Source: Lepidodermella squamata (lineage: Eukaryota > Gastrotricha). Taken from it: a stretch of DNA of 64,000 nt. The notes under the pieces were generated by a model that saw nothing but the letters and a program-made list of their open reading frames with translations, did no database searches and was not told where the DNA came from. The stretch is from assembly GCA_047495785.1 (NCBI GenBank), contig JBLDXI010000017.1:2046001-2110000 (forward strand), in the 5' to 3' direction. Of this stretch, positions 22,871 through 33,058 are shown piece after piece. The translations under genes were made by a program, and so were the position numbers. The stretch's first letter is position 1. Each line of letters starts with the position of its first letter.

Positions 22871-25342
22871 CGATGGGACTCGCGGCCGGAAATAAAGCTC
22901 ATTCTTAGAATTCCGCAATTTTGATCAATCACTTGTTTTTACAGGAAAATATAATAATAAAACGATATATTGTGATGTACGTATTTTACCTATTTTAGCC
23001 TCTAAATTTGCCCGGAAGAAGCGTGGATATATTTGAGAAGAATTCATAACGAAATAAAAGTGTCCGGTTTGCGGGAACAATTGAAAAATGAAGTTTGCTT
23101 TAGATTTGACACCATGCTGGCCGGAGCAAAAGAGTTGATGGTTTGCGGGTCCTCCAGGGATTGCGGACGCTTGCCGATAAAACTGCGTAGACATAACAAC
23201 AGCGAAAAATGCAATAAAAACCGCGCCCTCAGCTGCTACTGAATAACGTTAATATTGATGCGATGTTTTTTACGAAATCATCAAATAATGTTCGCAGTTC
23301 ATCATCCATCACCGTTCGTATATTAAATGGCTGAACGTGAAAAAAACGAAGAAACGCCGTTAAATGGAGTTATTATCACGTTGAAAGCTGGAATGTTCTA
23401 TTTTAGACTGTTCGCATTTTTGAGAACGCATCAATTTTAGATGAAATTCGAAGTAATTATGCGAAATGCATTGTGGGTATACGGTGTTGTTTGAACCCAG
23501 ACACTAGCAGAAAAAACAGAGAGTTAAGCACAGACATAGTAGGCGAGCTGAAATCAGTCTAAGCGGTTTAAATCAGCAACATAACAAGAACGGGAATCTC
23601 AGGTGTTTTATAACAAAAAAGAAAACATTGATGGATTATCTGAATAAAAATAATAACGCGCTCATTGTATGGCTTGTTGTGCACTCGATGTTGAGAAAAC
23701 GGGTAAATTTACCTAAGGCAAGTCAATACTATATGTATAAGCGACAATTTGCCTTGCCCTAGGCCAGTCTTATACCCGAAGCAGATGAGACATCACAGGT
23801 TAGGTATAGAGCCTGTGCTCGCGTACGAAAATCTATCAATCGTATCTCAGGAATTTGTTCGCTCTTATAAAATAATAATTAAGAACGACGTTGTTTTTGT
23901 ATACACAATTTATATCGATGTGAAATAACTATATTAGATGGGAAAAAAAACAGAAAAGCACTTAGGCAACCAGCGATAGACGATTCGATTCGGTAAATAA
24001 ATCATCGCACTTACCACTTACCGCTGTAAGAAAAATATAAATGATGGAGTGCAGCACGACACGATGAAAACTGAATCTCTGACGTACGCTGCAGGGATTC
24101 CAATATGTTTCGAAAGGCTTTGCACCAAGTGGACACCCTAAATTTATAGTAAGCTGAAATTGAGGCTGCATGATTTTTCCGAAATATGGTTTTCGAGTTT
24201 CACGTGCTGCTTTGGATCTCAATTGTTATTACCAAGAGTAGTCGATATATCTTACAATTTTCGTATTTTCCGCTATTATAGAGCCGATTTACAGTATAAG
24301 CAGCCTGGGAAGCCTTGTCATTTACCTGAAGGTGAGGGTACCAGCTAGCTAATGCGGCAAATGCCATGCTAAATTTTGCGCGTGGTTATCAATAAAGAAA
24401 AGTCGAAACCGCAAAAGAAAGATGTTTCGATTCAGTTTTCAAATTAGAACGCCTAATTGTGCTATTGCAGACATTCAAAAACTAACGAAGTTCTGAACTA
24501 GTTTTTGCCTATATATCATACATCGGTTCATATCGGTCAAAACTCAATTATTCGGCAAGCAAATTTCATAGAATTGTGATAGCAAATCATGATATATTAT
24601 AGCTCAAAAATAATGTTATCTAGCGTAATATCATTGATATTTATTTATTATTTATTTATTGAGCGGGTCAAAATCCAATAAGGAAGCTCGAGCGAAGGTT
24701 AAAAAGGAAAAATGGGCATTTCAGAATTATTGTCCGTTCTGAATCTCGTCAGTATTTCAAGTTCCATTTCTATGTCCGGTGATAAAAAGAAACATAAAAG
24801 AAGAGATTCGCGCGCGTCGTTGGCTGTTGATACATATTAGCATCGCATTTAATTATATAAATTACTGGAATTATTAGGGTTTCAGCTAAAAATGACATGC
24901 CGATAGATACAATGACCCAATTAGCAATCGGGCACGAAAAGAGCCCATAAACCCTGCTTGTTCAAAGCAGTAATAAGCCTATTGCCAATCAGATGCGTAA
25001 GTTTCCTCTACCTTAGAGAAGCGCACGCGGCGCGGGCTCGCAGTCCGACTCGCCGTTTTTTTGCGACTTTTCGCAATGTTTTATTGAGCTGTGCTTTGAC
25101 TATGTACTATTGCTCAAGTCTTCTCGACTTCGAGTAACGGCTGTAATGACTGTAACGACGAGATAACAGAGATCGACGCGTAGTTTTCAACGAATATGAG
25201 CTGATGATCATGTATATCAGTGGTGCGCAAACTCGTTTTTTTGACCGCATGCACAGCTCACATGTCTAGTTTATCACTCGTTAATATGAGCACTCTTCGC
25301 GCTTATTCGAAAAGTCATAGCAGCATCGACAACTTATCCAGA

Positions 25343-25821
25343 CAGAAATCACCTGGAAACAGGTCGGGTTGACCGGCCGGTAAGTTGACCGGTTGCCGGT
25401 TTTGGGTCAGGTCGCCGGTTGGGCATGGGTCGACTTGTTTCCAGCCAGTTGACCGGTAAACTGGGCTGTTCCGCATGAAAGCAAAACATATAGCGAATTG
25501 AACGCGGCTGTGATGAGACTGCCGCGAAAAATGCTGAGTGGCACGCGTAGAAAGGAAGCTTTTATCAACAATCAGTGGCCTGCGCTAATCGATTATTGGA
25601 TTTTTGGTGATTCATAGTGGTTGAAAGACATTTTGAATTATAATAAAGAGAGCCATTGCAGGATTCATGCTGCTTCTGTGTGGGAAACGTGCTCTTGAAA
25701 CCGGTAAACCGGTAAAATACCGTTAAACTGGCGTCGGTTCACCGGCTTTCCACCGGCTTAGGTTGCCGGTGGGTGACATGGGTGCCGGTTGGGTCAGGGT
25801 CCCGACCTGTTTCCACCTCTG
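25343..25821. mobile_element. Non-autonomous hAT-like element with CCGGT-rich subterminal regions
   Basis: The ends share GGAAACAGGTCGGG in inverted orientation: left CAGAAATCACCTGGAAACAG..., right inverse CAGAGGTGGAAACAGGTCGG. Both start with CAG, the usual hAT terminus. Both subterminal regions (25360-25460 and 25700-25800) are dense in CCGGT and ACCGG copies. No coding capacity. No clear 8-bp target duplication was found, so the insertion is old or the boundaries are slightly off. Confidence 0.55.
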
Positions 25822-25987
25822 CTGTCTTCATCATGTAAGAAGAATGAAACGAGACGAGCGAAGCGAGCAAACATTATCGTTATTTTGCACTAAAAAAATC
25901 GGCTAAAATAGTCTAAAAATGGTTTTGCTCTGATTTTTCAGGCGACTAAAAATGCCGCAAGCAGTGTGCGACTCCGATGTCTCGAAA

Positions 25988-26640
25988 TGCGCCAACAATG
26001 CGCATGCAGCATGAGACGTACCAGGACGCGGCGCCTCGATTTAGATGCCTGATTTTTGTGTTATTTTTTAATAAGGTCCAAAGGTCGTTGTGGCTAAAAA
26101 TAACCTCATTAGCAGCGGTCGTTATTTTTCTTCTACAACCAGCAAAAAATCTCATTCATGAAAATCACGTATTTACGCAAAGATCAGTTTTTTGCAGTGG
26201 CCTGAAGATCTAGATCTTAAAGAAAACGGCGGGGTCGGGAAAAGATTGGTTATTTTGTAGCATTCGTTTCAAAAATATTGTATTAGTAGGTATGCTCATG
26301 CAATATTTTTGATACAGCACTCGTAAATCGTCTATATCTGAACTCGCCGTACTCGATTTACTCATCTCCACTCGTCTGCGACTCGTTCCGATTCGTAAAT
26401 CTCGGCCGGCTCCGTTCAGATATAGACTCTTTACTCGTACTATATCAGACAATTATAATTTTTATTTTCGATGGCAAATTAATTTTATATTCAATAAAAA
26501 ATTTGCCATCGAAAGTAATTATTATGCACACTTATGCTAAACACGTCACGTGATTTTTTACGCAAACCCGGATAACGGGAGCTTCGAAGCCGCTGCGTCC
26601 TGGTACGTCTCATGGCATGCAGGTGCGCCACTTTGTAAAC
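25988..26640. repeat. Inverted repeat pair
   Basis: A block sharing CATGAGACGTACCAGGACGC occurs at about 25995-26035 on the plus strand and in inverse orientation at about 26580-26625. Between them is a second palindrome with arms at 26465-26480 and 26500-26514. The arrangement suggests two opposed copies of one repeat, or a fold-back element. Confidence 0.45.
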
Positions 26641-27216
26641 CGCTGTAAGACGCTGTTTGTGTGAGACAAGGTCGCTTTCAACCTGGTTCAAAACCATAGC
26701 CTGGCCTCTCCCGTGAAATCAGCTTTTACCTGGCTAGGTAGGTAGGTTAGAATTTCTAAATCGTCGCTCGACCTAGGAAATAGCGCCAAGTTCTGCCTAG
26801 ACCTCCTAAGATTTCAGATCTTGAATAATCTTTGCAGAACTTGGAAGAATTTTCTTTTTGATTGCTCCATGACCTGCTGATCTTTGACGAAATCGAATAT
26901 TAGTGCAGCCATTGAGTTCATTCGTTTGAAAACGATAGTATTTTTACGACAGGGCGCAATCATATTTTATCTCAATTTTTACCGCGCCGCCTTGCGGTTC
27001 TCGCCGCCGGAATTCACAAAATCGCAAGGTTGGATTTTTGCTTAGGGCTATTTCGCACCATATGAAACTCCAAAACCGTGATAGCTAGCGAGTCGTGCTT
27101 AGTCTCCTTCGATTCATCGTAATCGTCTACACAAGCAATAGCGGAAGGTGGCCAACAATTTAAGGAAGAATGCCAAAATATGAGAGCGTCACCGCACTAA
27201 AAATCGGTCCAGTAAT

Positions 27217-27358
27217 CAGTTTTACTGCGCAACTCATAGCGCGAAAACTATGATATGACTAGAACTAGAAGGACGAGCTTGGTCTTAAAATGACCAGCGG
27301 ACTAAGCTCTAATGAACCTTGGTCAAAATAACGCGCCGAAATTGCGCAGTAAAACCTG
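27217..27358. mobile_element. 142-bp TIR element (MITE)
   Basis: Left end CAGTTTTACTGCGCAAC and the inverse of the right end CAGGTTTTACTGCGCAAT share a perfect 13-bp core (TTTTACTGCGCAA), and similarity continues to a GCGCG further in. CAG/CTG termini point to hAT. No protein-coding potential and no convincing target duplication. Confidence 0.5.
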
Positions 27359-28646
27359 CAAAAATGACAGCATTGCAAGAGAGGTAGCAAGGGAAAGATA
27401 GAATAAAACAGAGATCATAACGAGAAAAAGTAATGCATTGTTTCACATGAAAAAAGTCGCTGAGTCATCAATTATCAATTCAATTTTAAAGGATTTCGCA
27501 GATAAACCATCTCATATTGCGCACATGATCGGAAAAATTGCCCTGCGCTAAATACACAGATTTATTTCTTTTTTTAGAAATGATTAATAACCCCTGCGCT
27601 ACTTGAGAAAGCCAGCTTTGCTGCCGCTAACATAATATGCATCTCGTATCTTTGAGCTATAAAAACTATATAAATCAGCGAAAATTCGAATATAAACTTC
27701 TCTCCTGTCCGAAAAGACAAGGCGCCTTGTGTTTTTTTTCAAGTGGAGTAAGGCACATCACCTCACCGCAACGCCTGATTATCAAAAAATTAGCAGAAAA
27801 TGTGCGGTAGGCGCGTAGTAGTAGTATTTCGTATTTCTACCCACGCTAATTAAAGGTCGATCCTATTTGAAATTTCAACAAAGCAGACATGACAATTTCA
27901 TTCTCGTAAATTAAACCCCGAACATTTTTGAATACTAATACGTTAGCGTGGTTGCGTGCGCTTCCAAAAATAAAACACAAAATGATAATCGAGGCGTTAT
28001 CGCGAGATATCTATATTTGAGATAAACGAAGCATGGAGCGATAACTGGTTAGAACATGCAGATATATTTGCATGTACATAGTGGTAAATGGTCATTTTTT
28101 ACAATGTTTTTGCGACAACATTCCATCGGGTGAAAACGCGGGACATTCCGCTGAGTATTTCGCGTACGCTGTGAAAATCTCGAGGGTTGGAAGGTAATTG
28201 GCAACGCTTGTTCGCTTCTGAAATATTCATGAGCTGTGCTCAACCTTTTGCAAATCGGTAATACCTATTTAAACGGGTGACACGTGCGAATTCAGATTTT
28301 ATTTCTGATACGGCCAGGCAATGTCCGGGACATCCCTTTCAATTTCGGCAGCAGAGTGTAATAAAATCTTTCCCTTGAGAGCTGCGGCTTACAACGCACC
28401 TTTTTTATGGCTTTTTTATCGAAGAATTCTAGCACGAGCGAGTAATTATTGATGAATGATTTTGAGATCGGGAGTCTGATATCGAACGTTTTTTTGATGA
28501 ACTGTCACTCATAATATTGTGATACAAGGGTATCATTCTTTTACAGAGTAATTTTTAGCGTGCTGCCTTTTTTTTGCTGTCTCAATGCGCCTTCCAGCCG
28601 AAAATTCGATTAATAAAAGGTTTCGATTTCGGCATAGGCTCGTATT

Positions 28647-28652
28647 TATAAA
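28647..28652 (+). promoter_or_regulatory. TATA box upstream of the 96-aa membrane-protein gene
   Basis: TATAAA lies 30 bp before the ATG at 28682. If used at the usual distance, transcription would begin almost at the start codon, giving a very short 5' leader. Confidence 0.35.
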
Positions 28653-28681
28653 TCGGAGTTCTAATTGCTGGCCACAAAAAT

Positions 28682-28972
28682 ATGGAATACCTCGAAATGT
28701 TGACTGATAAGCTAGTACGAGCCCATGCTTACTTGTTTGAGCATGTTGACCCCATGGTGATTATATTTGTCTGCGGAATCTCTGCCGGTTATTTGCTTCA
28801 CATCGCAAAAAAACGCATGGTTGCTCAAGACGATATATTAAATCAGCCAGCTAAAACGGTAACACTACAAAACATCTCTATATTATCGATTGAAAAACTG
28901 CTTCTAAAATATGCACAGACTGGTGGTGTTCTCACGAAAGGTAAATCGGCGAGCGGCAAGAAGAGCAAATAA
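28682..28972 (+). CDS. Small single-pass membrane protein, unknown family
   Basis: Intronless 96-aa frame. Residues about 22-42 (DPMVIIFVCGISAGYLLHIA) form one transmembrane segment, followed by basic KKRM. The rest is polar, with a lysine/serine/glycine-rich C-terminus. No family is recognised. Support for a real gene: a TATA box 30 bp upstream, ATAAA just after the stop, and an ordered composition (helical N-terminus, TM, basic tail). With the TM near the N-terminus and no signal peptide, a small anchored protein of ER, mitochondrion or plasma membrane is possible. It stands alone, 1.15 kb before a GPCR gene. Transcription is unverified. Confidence 0.5.
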   Translation: MEYLEMLTDKLVRAHAYLFEHVDPMVIIFVCGISAGYLLHIAKKRMVAQDDILNQPAKTVTLQNISILSIEKLLLKYAQTGGVLTKGKSASGKKSK

Positions 28973-30123
28973 AATAATACATCGAATTATTCCGGAATAT
29001 TTCTGTCTCGACTTGTCGCTATTATAAATGCGTAGATGTGGTGCATATTTTTCTGCTGGAAATCAAAAGCTTTTCATTAAATCAAACTGGTTGATGACAT
29101 TCTTACATTTCAAGGTTAAATCTTGCATTGCCAAGTTGATTTCTAGCCAAAAGGACAATTATGACGGAGGACGGCGGAGTGCTTATTAATTTTATCTGAT
29201 TTGAAGGCTCTTTATCTTATTAAATGAGCAGTCATCGCTGAGTTGCCGAACTGCTACGATTTCACATAGCTTGAAAAAATATTGTTCGTTATCCGGATTT
29301 ATGTGACGATTTTTCACGCCATTTAACAGTATAATATATCATGTATATCGCGGCCTTTGGCTGCGACTCGGTCGTTCATTTTGCTAGCCTACAGGACGAT
29401 AACCACCTCGCGGATATGATATACATTAACGATGACGCATGAAGGCTTAAATAATTTTGGACTCAATCCCTGTGGATATACACTCAATATATTAGCCAAA
29501 GCAAATCACATGACAGAAGTTTTTAAACCAGCGCAACAAAAAACACGCGTGATCGACTTAGCTTATATCGCGTTGCCGTGGCACATTTTCCAATGATATT
29601 TTTGCCGGCTTTTTTTCGCGCTGCCACCAGCCGCAGAAAAACGCATCGGCATTAGGATAATGATGATGGCTGCTATAATAGATGCCAGACGCAAGTCTTA
29701 TACTGCTATTACAGTGATTTTACGGTGCACGGAGTCGCTTTTATATTTATTTTAATAAGTAAAAAAAAAATCACTATTTTCTTTAACAACACAACATTCA
29801 TCATCCTGCTGGCGCTAAATGTTTGAGCTAGTCGCGTGCTGTTCCCTTGATTTAGCCAGTTCTACTTGGTGTAATACTCAATTAAATTCATCCTAAAACC
29901 CATCTTATTGCTTTAATTAAGTCCGAAATTATCGTTAGCTAAGCGCATATCCATTATTGAGCGGAGGTAAATTACCAGCCCGCTAATTGAAATTAGCCTG
30001 AAAAACACTAGTCACGTATATATACTTTATTTTTGTACTTTCATTTGCCCGCCGCAGTTTCATGTTTAAACGCTAATTCTGTGAAAATTTGCTTGCATTT
30101 TTTTTACGTAGAATTTAACAGCA
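28973..30123. other. Intergenic region upstream of the second GPCR
   Basis: No gene recognised. There is an imperfect palindromic block at about 29335-29430 (ATATCATGTATATCGCGG, inversely matched by CCGCGGATATGATATAC-like sequence). Just before the GPCR start is a T-rich tract ending in AG (30110-30111), 12 bp before the ATG, which resembles a splice acceptor. Confidence 0.4.
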
Positions 30124-32884
30124 ATGAACGAGACGACATTGTTTAGCTTGAAATTCGAAAACAATCACTACTCGTTTAAAAATAGTGGAGATGTCGCCAT
30201 GTCGAATTACCTGGACGAGGCAGATGCCATTCTGACGAATAACAGCTCGAATGAGTACAAAATCGTAATATCAAGCCTTGCAATATTCACGATGACCATC
30301 GCGCTGCTCGCAAATGTAACTCTGCTGGCTGTGATTCTAGGCCCTTCGAAACGAAGAGCCCTGCTCAAACTGAACAGGTCCAACGATGTGTCGATAACGA
30401 TTTTTGTCGGTGTTTTAGCTGTCGATGATATATTGGTGAGTTGAACAATTTTAATCACACTTTTACAAGAGTTTAAATTCATGCAGATGGCTGGTGTTAA
30501 TGGCGTTATGCTTGTTCTGACTGCTGTTCACGACAGCGAATGGTTCATCGGCGAATCAATTTGCCGTATCAAAGACCCGATCGTAAATGCTGTCGTTGGC
30601 GTTTCATGTTGGTTGACGATGATAATCGCTTGGGAACGGCACCGTCGATTAACCCAAAGTACTGGAATGCCGAATATCAGTGCAAGGAAGGAAGCCGTAG
30701 TCGCGGCTTGCCATACTGGAGTCATTGTGGCGGCACTCCTAGCGTTACATTCACTCTTCTCGATTCCTGCGATTTTGAACAGCCGACTTATTTCTTCTAC
30801 ATTTCACATTCCTGTTTACAACAATGGCAATCTAATAGAAATGAGAGGTAAATGGTTGTAAAATTCGAGCTGTGCCAAGTGCGCACCCTAATTTCAGGGT
30901 TCCAGCACTAAATTTGGGACTAGATTTTCCCAAATTATGGGATTTCACGTCTTTACTAGAATCTCAAAATTATTATTATGTCTAACTGATAGAACTCGAT
31001 ATTACACGCGTTTTGAGCTATTGTGAGCGGGTTATAGATAATATAGGGTCTTAGACAAGCGTCGCGCAAAATAATTCGAAAATAGCGCAAATAAAATCAA
31101 AACGTCGCGCAAAACTAAAAGGTGTGCGCAAAGTAAACAAAGCGCGACACGCGACACTTGAAATTACGTTGTACGGCGTTTCGATTCAATTTGCGCGACG
31201 TTTTGGGTTTCTCTCGATAATTAGCGAGTTATACTTGTACCCGCAATCGATTCCAAATATCGATTTTACAAACCAATGATTTTTCCGATACGCTCTCTGT
31301 CTCGAAATCGAACTTCGATCATTTTTTTGGATATTAGTGAATTCATTACCAAACATTTTCGAATTCTGTACCAAATTTTTCCAATCAGTTCCAAGTCCCC
31401 AAGTTTAAGACCCAGCCTCTAACCCTAATCTAACCCTAACCTAACCCTAACCAGTTAAATAACCGAACAAAATTTTTTGATATTGAATTAAATGAAATTT
31501 GGTACTGCAAGATTATAAGGTTCTCGCACAAACTGGTTTCTATTTTTTTCCTTACGCATACGAGGAAAAACATACGCACACAGCGAATCGCTTACACCCA
31601 CCAGCTCACAAACTGATTTCATTTTTCCTCGTATGTAAAATTGTTTTTTTGCTCCGTCAAGTCGTCGAAAAAAGGCGATGGCGGCACGTTGAGACGAACC
31701 CTTGACGCTCTCTCAAACATCGATAATTATATCGACGTGGCTAAGCCGTCAAGCTGAATGTGTGACCTATAAATTAAGCTTTAAGGCAAAACATGCCCTG
31801 ATGCTTGTCAGCAATTAGGTCAAATATTAATGGCTCATGCCCGCATCTGACCCACGAATGGCTATAGCAGCCAATTATCGGCCTCTTTAGAGTAATAAAT
31901 AAATGTGATGGCAACATTGTCTAGTTGCTATTTATACTGGCCTGTTCAACAGGCGGACGGGGTTCGAGCCCCGTCAAAGTTGGCCATTTTTTTCAGTGGC
32001 CTCTTTGATCAGAAATTACATACGAGGAAAAAAGAATCAGTTTGTGAGCTGGTGGATGTATGCGATTTCTTTCTGCAAACACATACTTATTGCTTATTAC
32101 CAAAAAAAATTACATGACGAATATGTGCGCATTCCTATATAGGACATCATGTTAGCTAAAAGAAAAAAATCCCACGGTCAGGGTCTTTTACGTAGTGCTG
32201 GAACTTCATTTTTATTGGTTTACACCCATTGTAAAATCGAGAATTCCCATGTTTTAAGGTGGAATTTTTCAAGCTGGAATTAAATGTTCCACAATTTTAG
32301 TGAAAACGTTCATTTATTTTATAGAATCGGTTGTGGCTTCCTATTGCGTCCAAGAATGGCAATCTCCTGTCTTGTTTGTGGTCTATGAGGCCAGCAGTTT
32401 TACGTTATCATTCTTCCTACCGCTCGCCGTTACGATCGGTATTCACATTCGCGTCATTCGTTACCTGACTAAACGCGTTAAAATGGCACAAAGCCGTAAA
32501 TACATGCGAAAAACTACGCACATCCTAGTGGCAGTACTGCTGACCTTCGCCGTGTGTTGGTCGCCCTATAAACTGCTTGTGCTATTTGTCAACATCAAAA
32601 CCAGCGGCCTGCTGGACTCGACAACTGTTCCGGACTTGCTAGCCGAGCCGGCGCTGATACACGTGCTCAAATTATTGACCATCGCACAGGCTTGCTTGAA
32701 CCCGATTTTATACGGCTGGTTCGTAACGAAGCGACGAACTGCTAGTCATCAAATGTCGGGCGTCTATCAAATGAACAGCGAAGAAGCAAAAAATAACACT
32801 AATACGTCATTGCATAAAATCGAAATAGCCTGCAATAACCATCTAAAAAAATCGGATTTGATTGCCGCGGAAATATATTCGTAG
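30124..32884 (+). CDS. Rhodopsin-family (class A) GPCR, paralogue of the CPSF2-nested receptor
   Basis: Three exons, 30124-30435, 30487-30847 and 32325-32884 (phases 0,1), give 410 aa. The N-terminus has NET, NNS and NSS sequons. TM1 (IVISSLAIFTMTIALLANV) follows; TM2 is split by intron 1 at VDDIL. TM3 starts at the conserved Cys (CRIKD) and ends in ERH in place of DRY. The extracellular-loop-2 Cys is in SYCVQEW; TM6 has CWSPY and TM7 has NPILY. The tail is Asn/Ser/Lys-rich. It matches the nested receptor at 18813-20290 across all TMs (for example SEWFIGESIC against [10 protein letters not shown]). Intron 2, phase 1 in the loop before SYC, is shared; intron 1 is not. The ligand is unknown. 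Intron 2 (1.48 kb) is filled with inverted repeats and a telomere-like tract. Confidence 0.9.
30868..31292 (+). repeat. Left arm of a dispersed inverted repeat
   Basis: It starts at TGTGCCAAGTGCGCACCC and is matched, inverted and diverged, by 35677-35935. Shared blocks include CAGGGTTCCAGCACTAAATT and TATCGATTTTACAAA. This copy carries an extra segment of roughly 170-200 bp that itself contains a hairpin (CAAAACGTCGCGCAAA at 31098-31113 against its inverse at 31190-31205). It lies in intron 2 of the GPCR gene. Confidence 0.6.
31419..31452. repeat. Short telomere-like tract (CCCTAA/TTAGGG type)
   Basis: Five near-perfect hexamer units beginning CTAACCCTAATCTAACCC. It matches the TTAGGG telomere motif of most animals and sits internally, in a GPCR intron, so it is an interstitial tract rather than a chromosome end. 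Confidence 0.6.
31589..32064. mobile_element. Fold-back (inverted-repeat) element in GPCR intron 2
   Basis: Arms at 31589-31642 and 32013-32064 are inverse of each other, with the core CACCAGCTCACAAACTGATT and then TTTTTCCTCGTATGTAA. About 370 bp lie between them. A further partial copy of the end motif (CATACGAGGAAAAA) precedes the left arm at about 31558. No coding capacity. The middle holds a tRNA-like T-arm (around 31955-31975). Confidence 0.6.
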
Positions 32885-33058
32885 TTTTTTTAGACTGATT
32901 CTATAAGAATTTTAACTCTGATGATTATGATCACGAAAAAACGCCATTATGCTTCCATTGCGTTACATTTTCATATGTATAAATTGCAAAACACGTTTCC
33001 CAGCTTTTTTTCTTTGTTGATATTCGGCGTCGAAGAAGCAGCAAATAAATCGCCGAAA

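Larger units (their letters stand above)
22871..28681. other. Gene-poor 5.8-kb interval rich in small repeats
   Basis: It follows the CPSF2 poly(A) signal (22891-22896) and precedes the small membrane-protein gene at 28682. No gene was recognised. Structure seen: a hAT-like terminus near 25218, a CCGGT-rich hAT-like element at 25343-25821, inverted 38-bp segments near 25995 and 26585, a palindrome at 26465-26514 (arms TTTCGATGGCAAATT), and a 142-bp TIR element at 27217-27358. The rest is AT-rich sequence without assignable features. Confidence 0.5.

Noticed and set aside
31928-31992. tRNA-like sequence with a box B core and a 7-nt loop that could read as a TCA anticodon loop
   Set aside because: The acceptor stem does not pair, the variable region is too short and box A is poor. 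A tRNA gene is not supported; it is better seen as a SINE-like remnant.
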